This document shows positions 52,184 through 60,925 of a stretch of DNA of 64,000 nt, in pieces (the first letter of the stretch is position 1; every line of letters begins with the position of its first letter). The stretch spans positions 2,480,001 to 2,544,000 of the forward strand of contig CP119753.1 of NCBI GenBank assembly GCA_029319145.1, given 5' to 3'. The translations under genes were made by a program, and so were the position numbers. The notes under the pieces are model-generated. The model was not told the DNA's origin. It made no database searches and worked only from the letters and a program-made list of their open reading frames with translations. This stretch comes from Microbacter sp. GSS18. GTDB lineage: Bacteria; Actinomycetota; Actinomycetes; Actinomycetales; Microbacteriaceae.

Positions 52184-53017
52184 TTACGGCTGAGGCGCAC
52201 TTGTTACTCCTTCTGTAGTGTGGGAGTTCCCGCGCGTAAGCCAGTCACTCGATGGGTCGGGAATCGGAACAGCTTCAAGGAGTTCACGAGTGTAGGGATG
52301 ACGAGGCGCGGCGAAGATCGTCTCAGCGGGCCCGCTCTCGACAATCCGTCCAGACTGCATGACGTACACGTGGGAGCACAGGTAGCGGACCACCGCGAGG
52401 TCGTGGGCAATGAACAGGATCGACAGTCCCAGTTCACGGTGCATTTCCTTGAGCACATTGAGCACCTGAGCCTGCACGGAGACATCGAGGGCGGAGACTG
52501 CTTCGTCGCATACGAGGAGGTCGGGCTCCACGGAAAGGGCGCGTGCGATGGCGATACGTTGACGCTGTCCCCCCGAGAATGATGCGGGATATCGGCTCGC
52601 GTCCGCCGCGTTCATCCCGACCATCTCGAGGAGCTCCCCGACGCGGCGTCGGCGGGCGCTCGATGTCGGGTGCAGTCCGTGGACGCGCATGCCTTCTTCG
52701 ATGATCTGGGCCACGGTGAGGCGCGGTGAGAGGCTACCCATCGGGTTCTGGAAGACCATCTGCGTCTTGCGTCGATAAGCCTTGAGATCCGCCCCGCGCG
52801 CGGTCAGGACGGACGCGCCATCCTGGACAACCTTGCCCGCGTCGGCACGTTCGAGCCTCATCACGATGCGCAGCAGGGTCGATTTCCCGGACCCTGATTC
52901 GCCGACGAGGCCTACGACCTGTCCCGTCTGGACCTCCAGACTCACGTCGTCGAGTGCAACGACGTCCGGTTTTCCGAGGGTGCGGAACCGCTTGCTCACA
53001 TTGTTGATTTCCAGCAT
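52184..53017 (-). CDS. ABC transporter ATPase (OppF type)
   Basis: The protein has 277 residues with Walker A GESGSGKST, Q-loop MVFQNPMGSLSP, signature FSGGQRQR, Walker B LLVCDEAVSALD (Ala in place of the usual Pro after Glu) and switch AHDLAVV. The C-terminus HPYTRELLEAVPIPDP is typical of this group. It pairs with the ATPase upstream, to which it is joined by a TGATG overlap. It powers import of the cargo of the SBP at 55911. Confidence 0.92.
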   Translation of the reverse strand: MLEINNVSKRFRTLGKPDVVALDDVSLEVQTGQVVGLVGESGSGKSTLLRIVMRLERADAGKVVQDGASVLTARGADLKAYRRKTQMVFQNPMGSLSPRLTVAQIIEEGMRVHGLHPTSSARRRRVGELLEMVGMNAADASRYPASFSGGQRQRIAIARALSVEPDLLVCDEAVSALDVSVQAQVLNVLKEMHRELGLSILFIAHDLAVVRYLCSHVYVMQSGRIVESGPAETIFAAPRHPYTRELLEAVPIPDPSSDWLTRGNSHTTEGVTSAPQP

Positions 53018-53928
53018 CAGTCGACCACTCCCGCGACAAGGCCCGAACGGGCGACGAAATGACCTTCGGCAACTTCCACCAGGAGCGAGTTCTCGTCATC
53101 AGGTTCGGGGATGGTGGACCGGTCGAGTGGGGACAGGGGCGCGTCGGAATCGATGCGCGGGACGGCTCGGAGAAGCGCCTGCGTGTACGGGTGCCGAGGG
53201 TTGCCGAAGAACGACTCGACGGGCGCGTGCTCGACAATGCGTCCGCGGTACATGACAGCGACGCGGTCTGCGAAGCCAGCAACGATGCCGACGTCGTGGG
53301 TGATCAGGAGGACCGCCAGACCTCGGGACGCGGCGGCGTCGGACATGACTTGGAGCACCTGCTTCTGCACGCGTACGTCCAGCGCCGTCGTCGGTTCGTC
53401 TGCGATGAGGAGGTCAGGCTCGCCTGCGAGCGCCATCGCGATGACGACTCGCTGGCGCATTCCGCCGGAGAACTCGTGCGGGTATGAGATTGCCCGAAGG
53501 CCCGGTTCGGGGACGCCGAGCTCGGCGAGGATTCTCACTGTCGCCGCCCGCGCCTCGCGGGGGTTCATTCCGCGGGCTCGGTACAGAGGGGTGAGGTGCT
53601 CGCCGATGCGGCGCAGCGGGTCGAGCGAGCCCAGGGGGTCCTGGAATACCATGCCGACTTTGCGTCCACGCACCCGGCGCAGCTCACGTTCTGACATGGC
53701 GAGCACCTCCGCGCCGTCCACAAGGATGCGGCCGGTTGCATCGATACCGTCATCCAGCCCGAGGACTGCGCGGGCGGTTACGGACTTGCCTGAACCGGAT
53801 TCGCCGACTAGCGCGACGCGCTCGCCGCGATCGACCGAGAGATCGACGCCGTGAACGAGCGGAACCGGTCCGCGCGGGCTGCGCGCAGTCAACCGCAGGT
53901 CTTCTATTCGCAGAATCGAGTCATCCAC
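53017..53928 (-). CDS. ABC transporter ATPase (OppD type)
   Basis: The protein has 303 residues from a GTG at 53928. Walker A is GESGSGKSV, Q-loop MVFQDPLGSLDP, signature FSGGMRQR, Walker B LLIADEPTTALD and switch THDVGIV. It is one of two ATPases of the importer. One base separates its start from the permease stop upstream. Confidence 0.92.
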   Translation of the reverse strand: MDDSILRIEDLRLTARSPRGPVPLVHGVDLSVDRGERVALVGESGSGKSVTARAVLGLDDGIDATGRILVDGAEVLAMSERELRRVRGRKVGMVFQDPLGSLDPLRRIGEHLTPLYRARGMNPREARAATVRILAELGVPEPGLRAISYPHEFSGGMRQRVVIAMALAGEPDLLIADEPTTALDVRVQKQVLQVMSDAAASRGLAVLLITHDVGIVAGFADRVAVMYRGRIVEHAPVESFFGNPRHPYTQALLRAVPRIDSDAPLSPLDRSTIPEPDDENSLLVEVAEGHFVARSGLVAGVVD

Positions 53929-53929
53929 G

Positions 53930-54865
53930 TCAGTGTCCTCTCATGCGCGCGACCTGTCGGTGGTGGAACGCATCCCCGACGAGGGCGAAGCCCATCGATG
54001 TCACCGCGATGGCGAGCCCGGGAAAGAATGCCGCCCACCACGCGGTCGTTATGTAGCTCTTCGCGGAGAGCACCATCGCACCCCATTCGGCAGACGGCGG
54101 CTGGGCACCGGCTCCGATGAACGACATCGCACCGATGAGCAGGATCGTCATTCCCATGTCCCCGGCCCATTTGACCCACAGTGCCGGCAGGGCATTCGGG
54201 AGCACGTGTCGCGTCATCAGTGCGGGGGTATGGACGCCGAGCGTGCGTGCCGCCTCCACATAGGGCTCGTGCATCGTTTCGCGCATGATCCCCGCGAGCA
54301 ACCTGGCTGTGATCACCCAGCCTGTTGCGGCAAGCGCGACGATGGATGACCAGAGGGACGGCCCCATCAGGGCGGCGATCAGGAGGGCGAAGATGAGTGC
54401 AGGGAATGCCTGCATGACGTCGACACCACGCATGATCAGGTCACCGAGCCACTTCGGCGAAAGGACGGCGCCCACAGCGACCATGACGCCGATGATCGAG
54501 TAGAGCACGACGATTGCACCGGCTGCGAACAGTGTCGTCCGGGCTCCGACCAGTACGCGCCAGAAGATGTCACGACCCTGGTCGTCAGTGCCGAACCAGT
54601 GCTCCGCGCTGGGCGGAAGCCGTGCGTCCATGATGTGGGAGGTATAAACATCGGGCGCGATGAGCGGTCCAATGATCGCCGCCAGTACAGCCACGATGAC
54701 GATGACCGCTCCGAGAGCATCAAGGAAGCGTCCGGTGGTCTGGTGGCCGCCGCGCCATCGGCGCCGGGTCTCCGTGAGCCGGGCGAACCGTTCGTGGGCG
54801 TTCATTCGCCGCGGAGCGGACGATTCGTCCGGACTCGTCACGGGAGGAGATTCAAGCTGGGTCAT
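53930..54865 (-). CDS. ABC transporter permease (OppC/DppC type)
   Basis: The protein has 311 residues. A long cytosolic N-terminus precedes the first helix (ALGAVIVIVAVLAAIIGPLIAP), followed by the LGTD/FGTDDQGRDIFWRVL loop and the EAA motif EPYVEAARTLGVHTPALMTRHVL. It forms the second half of the membrane channel. It belongs to the minus-strand five-gene importer. Confidence 0.92.
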   Translation of the reverse strand: MTQLESPPVTSPDESSAPRRMNAHERFARLTETRRRWRGGHQTTGRFLDALGAVIVIVAVLAAIIGPLIAPDVYTSHIMDARLPPSAEHWFGTDDQGRDIFWRVLVGARTTLFAAGAIVVLYSIIGVMVAVGAVLSPKWLGDLIMRGVDVMQAFPALIFALLIAALMGPSLWSSIVALAATGWVITARLLAGIMRETMHEPYVEAARTLGVHTPALMTRHVLPNALPALWVKWAGDMGMTILLIGAMSFIGAGAQPPSAEWGAMVLSAKSYITTAWWAAFFPGLAIAVTSMGFALVGDAFHHRQVARMRGH

Positions 54866-54866
54866 G

Positions 54867-55907
54867 TCAGATTCCCATCTCCGCGCGCCGCAGCTGAGGG
54901 TCGCGGGCCGTCTGAACGATGTCGACTAGGACATTGGTGACAACGACGATGACGCCGATGGCGAGAACCCCGCCGATGACGACAGCCGAGTCCTTCTGTG
55001 CGACGGCGTTCGTCAGCATGGACCCGAGACCATCGCGCGCGAAGACCGACTCGACCAGGACAGCGCCACCGAAGAGGCTTCCGAACTCGATGCCGACCAA
55101 GATGAGCGTGGGCGTCACGACGTGCGGGACGATGTTTCTTCGCAGGACCTGGGATCGGCTCTGGCCGCTTGCGCGCGCGACCATGACGAAGTCGCGCTGG
55201 GCGATCGACATGAACTCGGCGCGCAGAATCCGGTAGGCGGGTCCGATGAACGCGAGGCTGAGCACGGTGGCAGGAAGAATGATGTGCGCGAGAGCATCGC
55301 TCACGGCTAGCGCGTCGCCGGCGAGCATCGCGTCCAGCAGTGTCGAGCCGGTGACCCTCGGGACGGAGACAGCGCCGATCGTGTAGCGGCCCGAGATGGG
55401 GAACCAGCCCAACAGCGATCCGAACAGTCGCTGGAACATCAGGGCGAGCCAGAATGTCGGCAGACCGCAGATGAGAATGATGAGGAATCGCCGCCAGGAC
55501 TCTCCGCGCCCCGTCTGACGAAGGGCCGAGAGCGCAGCCAAGGGGAGAGCGATCGCGATCGACAGGATGACGCTGACGACAACGAGCTCTGCGGTGATCG
55601 GAAGCGCTGCGGCGATCTCGTCCCCTACCGGGCCACGGCTCGCGCTGGATATTCCGAGGTCACCTGTCCCGATTCGGCCGAGGAATGCGATGTATCTCTG
55701 GAGGAGCGGCCCCGAGAGACCGAGCTGCTCGCGGAGCTGCTCGATCTGCTCGGGGCTCGCCCCCGGGCCGGCCGCCGCCACCGCTTCGTCACCGGGCGTG
55801 ATCTGGATCAGCACGAAGACGGCTGTCAGCAGCACGAAGATGGTGAGCGCAGCGCCCGCGAGCTTGCGCAGCGAGAAGATGGCGATGCGTGCCGGTGCGG
55901 TGGTCAT
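54867..55907 (-). CDS. ABC transporter permease (OppB/DppB type)
   Basis: The protein has 346 residues and six membrane helices. The first part LVQITPGDEA-like motif (VLIQITPGDEAVAAAG) and the EAA loop FVMVARASGQSRSQVLRRNIVPH are typical of DppB. It is separated from the neighbours by one and three bases, so the operon is compact. Confidence 0.92.
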   Translation of the reverse strand: MTTAPARIAIFSLRKLAGAALTIFVLLTAVFVLIQITPGDEAVAAAGPGASPEQIEQLREQLGLSGPLLQRYIAFLGRIGTGDLGISSASRGPVGDEIAAALPITAELVVVSVILSIAIALPLAALSALRQTGRGESWRRFLIILICGLPTFWLALMFQRLFGSLLGWFPISGRYTIGAVSVPRVTGSTLLDAMLAGDALAVSDALAHIILPATVLSLAFIGPAYRILRAEFMSIAQRDFVMVARASGQSRSQVLRRNIVPHVVTPTLILVGIEFGSLFGGAVLVESVFARDGLGSMLTNAVAQKDSAVVIGGVLAIGVIVVVTNVLVDIVQTARDPQLRRAEMGI

Positions 55908-55910
55908 CGG

Positions 55911-57473
55911 TCAGTCAGCGACCCTGAGGTCGGCGATCGCGAGCTGGCCGGACGGCAGGCGCGGTGCGCTCGACGGAGCAGCGATCGCGTCGCTGAACGC
56001 CCACGAGCTGTCAGTCGAGTACAGAGGTAGCGACGCGTTGTCCGCATCCAGGATCGTCTCGATCTCCTGGATGAGCCCGCACTGCGCATCCGCGTCCGGC
56101 GTCGCCTTGACCTCTGCGATCAGCGCGTCCACATCCGGGTTGCTGTAGGCAGGCTTGTTCGTGCCCACCGCGGCCGAGTCGTACACCTGCGTGATCATCA
56201 CTCCAGGATTCGGGACGGGTAGCCCCTCCCCGGCAAGCATCATCTCGGGAATCGTCGACCAGTCGGTGAGCGAGGTGAGGTAGTCCGCGTAGGCGATCGG
56301 CTCGAGGGTGAGCTCGACGCCGATCTCGGCCAGGTTGGACTGAAGAAGTGTCGCCTCCTGCACCTGCTCCTCGAAGGCGGGCTGGTAGCTGAGGGTCAGG
56401 GTCAGATCCGAAAGCCCAGCATCGGCAAGGATCTGCTGCGCCTCGACGAGATCCTGATGCACCTCGGGCAGATCGGCCTCACAGGACAGTCCCGCAGGGA
56501 GCATGGTCGTGTTGAGCTGTCCGGCACCATTTCGGATGCTCGCGAGCCCGCCTTCATAGTCGTACGCGAGGCGAAGGGCTTCCCGCACTGCAGGGTCGGC
56601 TGTTGCACCGGTGGCGTTGTTGAGCCACACGATGACCATCGAGGAGCCGACTGGCACGACTGTGTAGCCTGCGTCCTCGACCGACGCAATGTCGGCCGCG
56701 GAGACACTCGTCGCGTCGACCGTACCAGCCAGCAGCTCGTCACGAGATGCCGACAGCTCGTCGATGCGTCGGAGAACGACAGTCCCGGGACGGTCGTCCG
56801 CGAACTCGAAGTAGTCATCGAATCGGGCGTACGTGATCGTCCCGGAATCGCTCGACTCCAGCGAGTATGGACCAGATCCGGCATCGTTGTTGAGCAACCA
56901 ACTCTGTGCGTTGTCCGAGCCTTCGTTCTCGGACACGAGTGCGGAGTTCACGATGTACACCCGCGAGAGCTTGGAAGCGAAGAGGGCGTCCGGCGCTTCG
57001 AGGGTGATGGTGAGCGTCGCGTCGTCAACCGCCTCGGAGCTGGAGTAGCCGGCCATCTGCCCGACGATTCCGGTTCCGATGGTCTGGATCCGGTCGAGGG
57101 TGTACTTCGCATCGGCCGCGGTAAACGGCGTGCCGTCGTGGAACACGACATCGTCGCGCATCGTCAGTGTGATCTCGGTGGCGTCGTCGTTGTACGTGAA
57201 GTCGCTTGCAAGCGAGCCAACGAGGGCGCCGGTGTCGTCGTACGTGAGGAGGGTGTCGTACATGGGGCTGACGGCCGTGTCCACCTGGAGGTAGCTCGAC
57301 TGCGAAGGGTCGAGTGTCGTGACCTCGTTGCGGTTGGAAACGACGATCGTGCTCCCGGCGGCGTCGGACCCGTCTTCGGCGGCTGGGGCTTGGGCGGCGC
57401 ATGCAGAGATGACAAGGGCGGATGTCAAGAGCAGAGGCACGGAGGCGAGGTAGCGATTGCGTGACTTCGGCAC
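55911..57473 (-). CDS. ABC transporter substrate-binding lipoprotein (SBP family 5)
   Basis: The protein has 520 residues from a GTG at 57473, chosen because AAGGA lies upstream and the first residues form a lipoprotein signal ending VISAC. The body has YDTLLTYDDTGALVGSLA, RDDVVFHDGTPFTAAD and AGSGPYSLES, all SBP_bac_5 motifs. It should capture the small-molecule cargo outside the cell. The linked amidohydrolases suggest the cargo is an amide-rich N-heterocycle or its conjugate rather than a peptide. A GTATAC-centred operator sits 50 bases upstream. Confidence 0.9.
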   Translation of the reverse strand: MPKSRNRYLASVPLLLTSALVISACAAQAPAAEDGSDAAGSTIVVSNRNEVTTLDPSQSSYLQVDTAVSPMYDTLLTYDDTGALVGSLASDFTYNDDATEITLTMRDDVVFHDGTPFTAADAKYTLDRIQTIGTGIVGQMAGYSSSEAVDDATLTITLEAPDALFASKLSRVYIVNSALVSENEGSDNAQSWLLNNDAGSGPYSLESSDSGTITYARFDDYFEFADDRPGTVVLRRIDELSASRDELLAGTVDATSVSAADIASVEDAGYTVVPVGSSMVIVWLNNATGATADPAVREALRLAYDYEGGLASIRNGAGQLNTTMLPAGLSCEADLPEVHQDLVEAQQILADAGLSDLTLTLSYQPAFEEQVQEATLLQSNLAEIGVELTLEPIAYADYLTSLTDWSTIPEMMLAGEGLPVPNPGVMITQVYDSAAVGTNKPAYSNPDVDALIAEVKATPDADAQCGLIQEIETILDADNASLPLYSTDSSWAFSDAIAAPSSAPRLPSGQLAIADLRVAD

Positions 57474-57520
57474 GGTGTGGTCCTTCGGGCAGAGGGATGG
57501 ATGTTTGGTGGAGCGGTGGC

Positions 57521-57534
57521 AACTGTATACAGAT
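57521..57534. promoter_or_regulatory. GTATAC operator, site 1
   Basis: CTGTATACAG (57523-57532) is a perfect 10-bp palindrome, 50 bases upstream of the binding-protein start. It shares GTATACAGWT with three other sites in this cluster and has the TnGTATACnA form used by FCD-type GntR regulators. Confidence 0.7.
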
Positions 57535-57630
57535 CGGTGTTTCGAGTGTGGGGCGCATTGTTTCGTTCGGATGAACAAAGCAGTCAAAAGGGGCTAAGAG
57601 CGGCGCCACGCACATCCGCACCGATTCCGC

Positions 57631-57644
57631 CGGTATACAGTTCT
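57631..57644. promoter_or_regulatory. GTATAC operator, site 2
   Basis: GGTATACAGTTC lies about 30 bases upstream of the racemase-family start at 57668. It is the second copy in the 194-base divergent promoter region. Confidence 0.65.
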
Positions 57645-57667
57645 GTGACATCCAAGCCGGAGAGAGC

Positions 57668-58450
57668 ATGAAGATCCTTGTCGTGAACTGCAATACGTCG
57701 ACCGACACCAGTCGCGCCATCGGCGCGATCGCCCGCGCCACGGCTTCTGCCGGCACCGAGATCGTGATGGTCCAGCCCGGGTGGGGTGTCTCCTCCGCAG
57801 AGGGCTATTACGAGAGCTACGTCAGCGCCGCGGCGGTTCTGGATGCGCTATCGGAACACGGCCCCGTCGCGGATGCGATCGTGTTGGCCGGGTTCGGCGA
57901 ACACGGACGCGAAGGTGCTAGGCAACTGTTGACTGCCCCGGTGGTCGACATCACGGAGGCTGCCGCGATTGCGGCACAGCTGGTCGGCCACCGCTACGGT
58001 GTCGTCACCACCCTGTCCACGACGGTTGCCGGAATCTGGGACAGCCTGACACTGTCGGGGATGAGCGCCCGATGCGTCGGCGTACGCGCCGCAGGCATCC
58101 CCGTGCTCGACATCCACGATGACGTCCACGAAACGGCGGCAGCCCTCGCGACCGAAGCGGAGATCCTTGTCGCGACCGGCGCCGATGCCATCGTGCTGGG
58201 CTGCGCGGGAATGGCCGGACTCGACGTCGCACTCGAGCAGCGCGTAGGGGTGCCGGTGATCGATGGCGTTCAGGCGGCGATCGGACTGTCGGAGACGCTT
58301 GTACGAATGGGAAAGAGCACGAGCAAGGTAGGCCCATACGCACCGCCCAATGCACACAAGCCGCGGCCCGGCTGGCCCCTCCGCCAATCCGCGATCGTCG
58401 CTCTAGACATCGACGCGCTCACGACGACCAACACACCTGGGAGCTCCTGA
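57668..58450 (+). CDS. Asp/Glu/hydantoin racemase superfamily protein with one catalytic Cys
   Basis: The protein has 260 residues. The fold motifs are ILVVNCNTST at the start, IVLAGFGEHG at 71-80 and IVLGCAGMAG at 176-184. Racemases of this family use two cysteines; here the first is Gly75 and only Cys179 remains. Arylmalonate decarboxylase, a member of the superfamily, has the same arrangement, so decarboxylation or a one-base isomerisation is more likely than racemisation. It is coupled to the next gene by TGATG and sits in a cluster with a ring-opening amidohydrolase, whose product may be a malonate derivative. Confidence 0.8.
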   Translation: MKILVVNCNTSTDTSRAIGAIARATASAGTEIVMVQPGWGVSSAEGYYESYVSAAAVLDALSEHGPVADAIVLAGFGEHGREGARQLLTAPVVDITEAAAIAAQLVGHRYGVVTTLSTTVAGIWDSLTLSGMSARCVGVRAAGIPVLDIHDDVHETAAALATEAEILVATGADAIVLGCAGMAGLDVALEQRVGVPVIDGVQAAIGLSETLVRMGKSTSKVGPYAPPNAHKPRPGWPLRQSAIVALDIDALTTTNTPGSS

Positions 58451-60240
58451 TGATCAACCCCGACCGGATGGCCTCCGCGCCCGGGAGATTTCACGTCTCC
58501 GAGGCGAACCACTGGCCCGAAGCGCGCGCGCTGGCACAGTTCCCAGAGCGACTCAGCATCCTCGACTCCACGATCCGAAAGACCTACTTCACCGCTGGGA
58601 ACGCGACCAGCCAACTGGGATTCGCACGCATCGCGGAGGCCCTGGTCGAACTCGGTGTCTCAGAGACATGTCTAAACGTGACCTGGGCAGGGGATGACGT
58701 ACCGACACCCCAGGACTGGGAGCTGATGACCACGGTTCTGGACGCGAAACTCCCCCTGCGAGTCAACGTGTGGTCTGATGCATTGCTCGGCAACGGGAGG
58801 GATCCGCAGCCGATCCACCACCTCGACGCGCTGCGAACGCTCGTCGACGCAGGCGCAACCCAGATCGCCCCGGGAATCGTGCCAGCCCCGGATCCCGATG
58901 CCGAGAAGCGGCAGATGCAGCAACTCGATGAGCATCTCGCGCTGGCCGCCGAACTCGGCGTGACGACAACGATCACACTCGCGCAAGTCGGACTGCGCAA
59001 CTTCGACGACCTCGTTCGTGTAGCCAAGCACGCGGTCTCCGCCGGCGCCGCACGCCTCGACCTCATGGACTCGACGAGCTCCATGTCACCCGAGGCCATG
59101 CGCATATTCGTGCGCCGGTTTCGGGCGCACGTCGGCGACGTCGATGTGACGATGCATGTCCACGACGAATTCGGACTCGCTACCGCGGCGGCCCTCGCGG
59201 CCGCCTCCGAAGGCGCCTCCCCCGATGTCTCGATGAACGGGATGTCCTACCGCGCCGGTTTCGCTCCACTTGAGGAAGTCGTCCTCGCACTCGAGGTCCT
59301 CTACGGCGTGGACACGGGTATCGCGCTGGAGAAGATCGCACACGTCTCACGCGTCGTAGCGGCGGAATCCGGGCTTCCCATCCCTCAGCTCAAACCGCTC
59401 ACCGGATCCTTCGCACATCTCAAGCACATGCCCGGCGACGCAGCATCCGCAATCCAATCCGGAGACAGCGCGTTTCCGCCCATCTCTCACGGCATCGTGC
59501 CGTCACGGATGGGAGCTCACGTCGAATGGGTGTGGGGTGCTTCGAGCAGCCTCGCGCAGACCCGGGCGCTGGCATCGGACGCTGGCATGGATCTGACTCT
59601 CGCCGAGACGCGCGCGGCACGCGCCGCCCTCGACGCGGCTGTTGCGGGGATACCGAGGTATCCCCGCTGGCTACGGCCCGAGGACGCAAGGGCGGTGCTC
59701 GTTCGAACCGTGACAGGCATGCGTGGGGGCGCCGAGGCACGCGCCGCCCAGGACGTGGTTTCGGATGCAGTGGCGGCTCCTGACATCGCCGCGGCGATCG
59801 TCGATGCGCTGGGACAGTCCGCGTTCGACGCGGTGCAAGTGGACAGCGTCCGTCCCACCGTCGAGGCCGTCATCGGCGCCCTAACCGTTGGTCGGTTCAT
59901 AGATCTACTCGAGGACTTCCGCCGATTCGGCGAGCACGCAGGCGGGGCACGACCCGCACTCTCCGACGCGGAGGAAAGCGCCATCAACCACTCAGATGAT
60001 CAGGAACGTCGCCGGCTCGCCGAGACGGCACGAGAGTACGAGGCACGGTTCGGATTCCGGGCGGTTGCTCTTGCCGACGGGCGAACCGCACAAGAGGTGA
60101 CCCGAGAACTGGTGGCGGCCCTGAGCCGCAACGCCGCAGAAGAGCTTGCCCGAAGTCGTGCAGCCGTCACGGATATTCTGTCCGCACGCATTACCCGAGC
60201 AGCCGGGGCCCATTCGACGAGTATGGCAGGGGGAGCCTGA
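58450..60240 (+). CDS. HMGL-like lyase/aldolase with UraD-like C-terminal region
   Basis: The protein has 596 residues. Residues about 35-330 match the HMGL-like/pyruvate carboxyltransferase barrel: ILDSTIRKT (Asp39, Arg43), and metal-binding HVHDE with His236 and His238, followed by MNGMSYRAGF. Such enzymes cleave or form carbon-carbon bonds with an acyl-CoA or keto acid. A second region follows, and about 528-580 (YEARFGFRAVALADGRTAQE, then LSRNAAEELARSRAAVTDIL) resembles the C-terminal helices of OHCU decarboxylase (UraD). The catalytic HP motif of UraD is not seen. The fusion is unusual. It overlaps both neighbours. Confidence 0.7.
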   Translation: MINPDRMASAPGRFHVSEANHWPEARALAQFPERLSILDSTIRKTYFTAGNATSQLGFARIAEALVELGVSETCLNVTWAGDDVPTPQDWELMTTVLDAKLPLRVNVWSDALLGNGRDPQPIHHLDALRTLVDAGATQIAPGIVPAPDPDAEKRQMQQLDEHLALAAELGVTTTITLAQVGLRNFDDLVRVAKHAVSAGAARLDLMDSTSSMSPEAMRIFVRRFRAHVGDVDVTMHVHDEFGLATAAALAAASEGASPDVSMNGMSYRAGFAPLEEVVLALEVLYGVDTGIALEKIAHVSRVVAAESGLPIPQLKPLTGSFAHLKHMPGDAASAIQSGDSAFPPISHGIVPSRMGAHVEWVWGASSSLAQTRALASDAGMDLTLAETRAARAALDAAVAGIPRYPRWLRPEDARAVLVRTVTGMRGGAEARAAQDVVSDAVAAPDIAAAIVDALGQSAFDAVQVDSVRPTVEAVIGALTVGRFIDLLEDFRRFGEHAGGARPALSDAEESAINHSDDQERRRLAETAREYEARFGFRAVALADGRTAQEVTRELVAALSRNAAEELARSRAAVTDILSARITRAAGAHSTSMAGGA

Positions 60241-60908
60241 TGGACTCGCGCCTCTCGACCCAGATCTACGACACGCTTCGAAAGCGAATCATTGTCGGAG
60301 AGATTCCGCAGGGGACGCGCCTCGCTGAGGAGCGTCTGGCCAAGGAGCTCGACGTTTCCCGCGTCCCCCTGCGCGAGGCCATTCCGCAGTTAGAGGTCGA
60401 TGGCTTCGTCGCGTCTCTTCCGCGTCGGGGGTCCGTTGTCACACGGTGGCGCACGGCCTTGGTGCACGATCTGTTCGATGCCCGCCTCGCACTTGAGCCG
60501 GCGGCGGCACGTCGCGCTGCCGCCCGTGCGCGCGAAGGAGCGTCGATGGAGGCGCTCCTCAAGGTGCAGAGCGAATCGGAGCTCGAGCTTGCCGCGGGCG
60601 ATGAGCTGGGAATGGCGACGGCCAACACGCGCTACCACCAGGCCCTCGTCGACGCCGCCGGCAACGAGCTGCTCTCCGGGCTCATGAGAGCGACGAGCGG
60701 GCGCATGTCGTGGCTGTTCTATCTCACGAGGCAGCGCGACCAGAGTGTCGCATGTGAGGAGCATCGAGAGATCACGAGCGTCATCATGTCTGGGAACGAG
60801 CGACTCGCCGAGGCTGTCGTGTACGCCCACATCGAGGCGGGCCGTGTTCCCTCACTCGCTGCGATGAAGACGATCTTGGCCGCGGAACCGGCCGACACCG
60901 TCGCCTGA
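60240..60908 (+). CDS. GntR-family regulator (FCD domain)
   Basis: The protein has 222 residues. The winged helix is at about 5-70 (QIYDTLRKRIIVGEIPQGTRLAEERLAKEL, then SRVPLREAIPQLEVDGFV), followed by a helical FCD-type domain (HDLFDARLALEPAAARRAA, then NTRYHQALVDAAGNELL). It is third in the plus-strand operon (TGATG overlap). FCD-type regulators often bind TnGTATACnA, and four such sites lie in the two promoter regions of this cluster, so it is the likely controller. Confidence 0.88.
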   Translation: MDSRLSTQIYDTLRKRIIVGEIPQGTRLAEERLAKELDVSRVPLREAIPQLEVDGFVASLPRRGSVVTRWRTALVHDLFDARLALEPAAARRAAARAREGASMEALLKVQSESELELAAGDELGMATANTRYHQALVDAAGNELLSGLMRATSGRMSWLFYLTRQRDQSVACEEHREITSVIMSGNERLAEAVVYAHIEAGRVPSLAAMKTILAAEPADTVA

Positions 60909-60925
60909 CAACGGGCCGACCGGGA

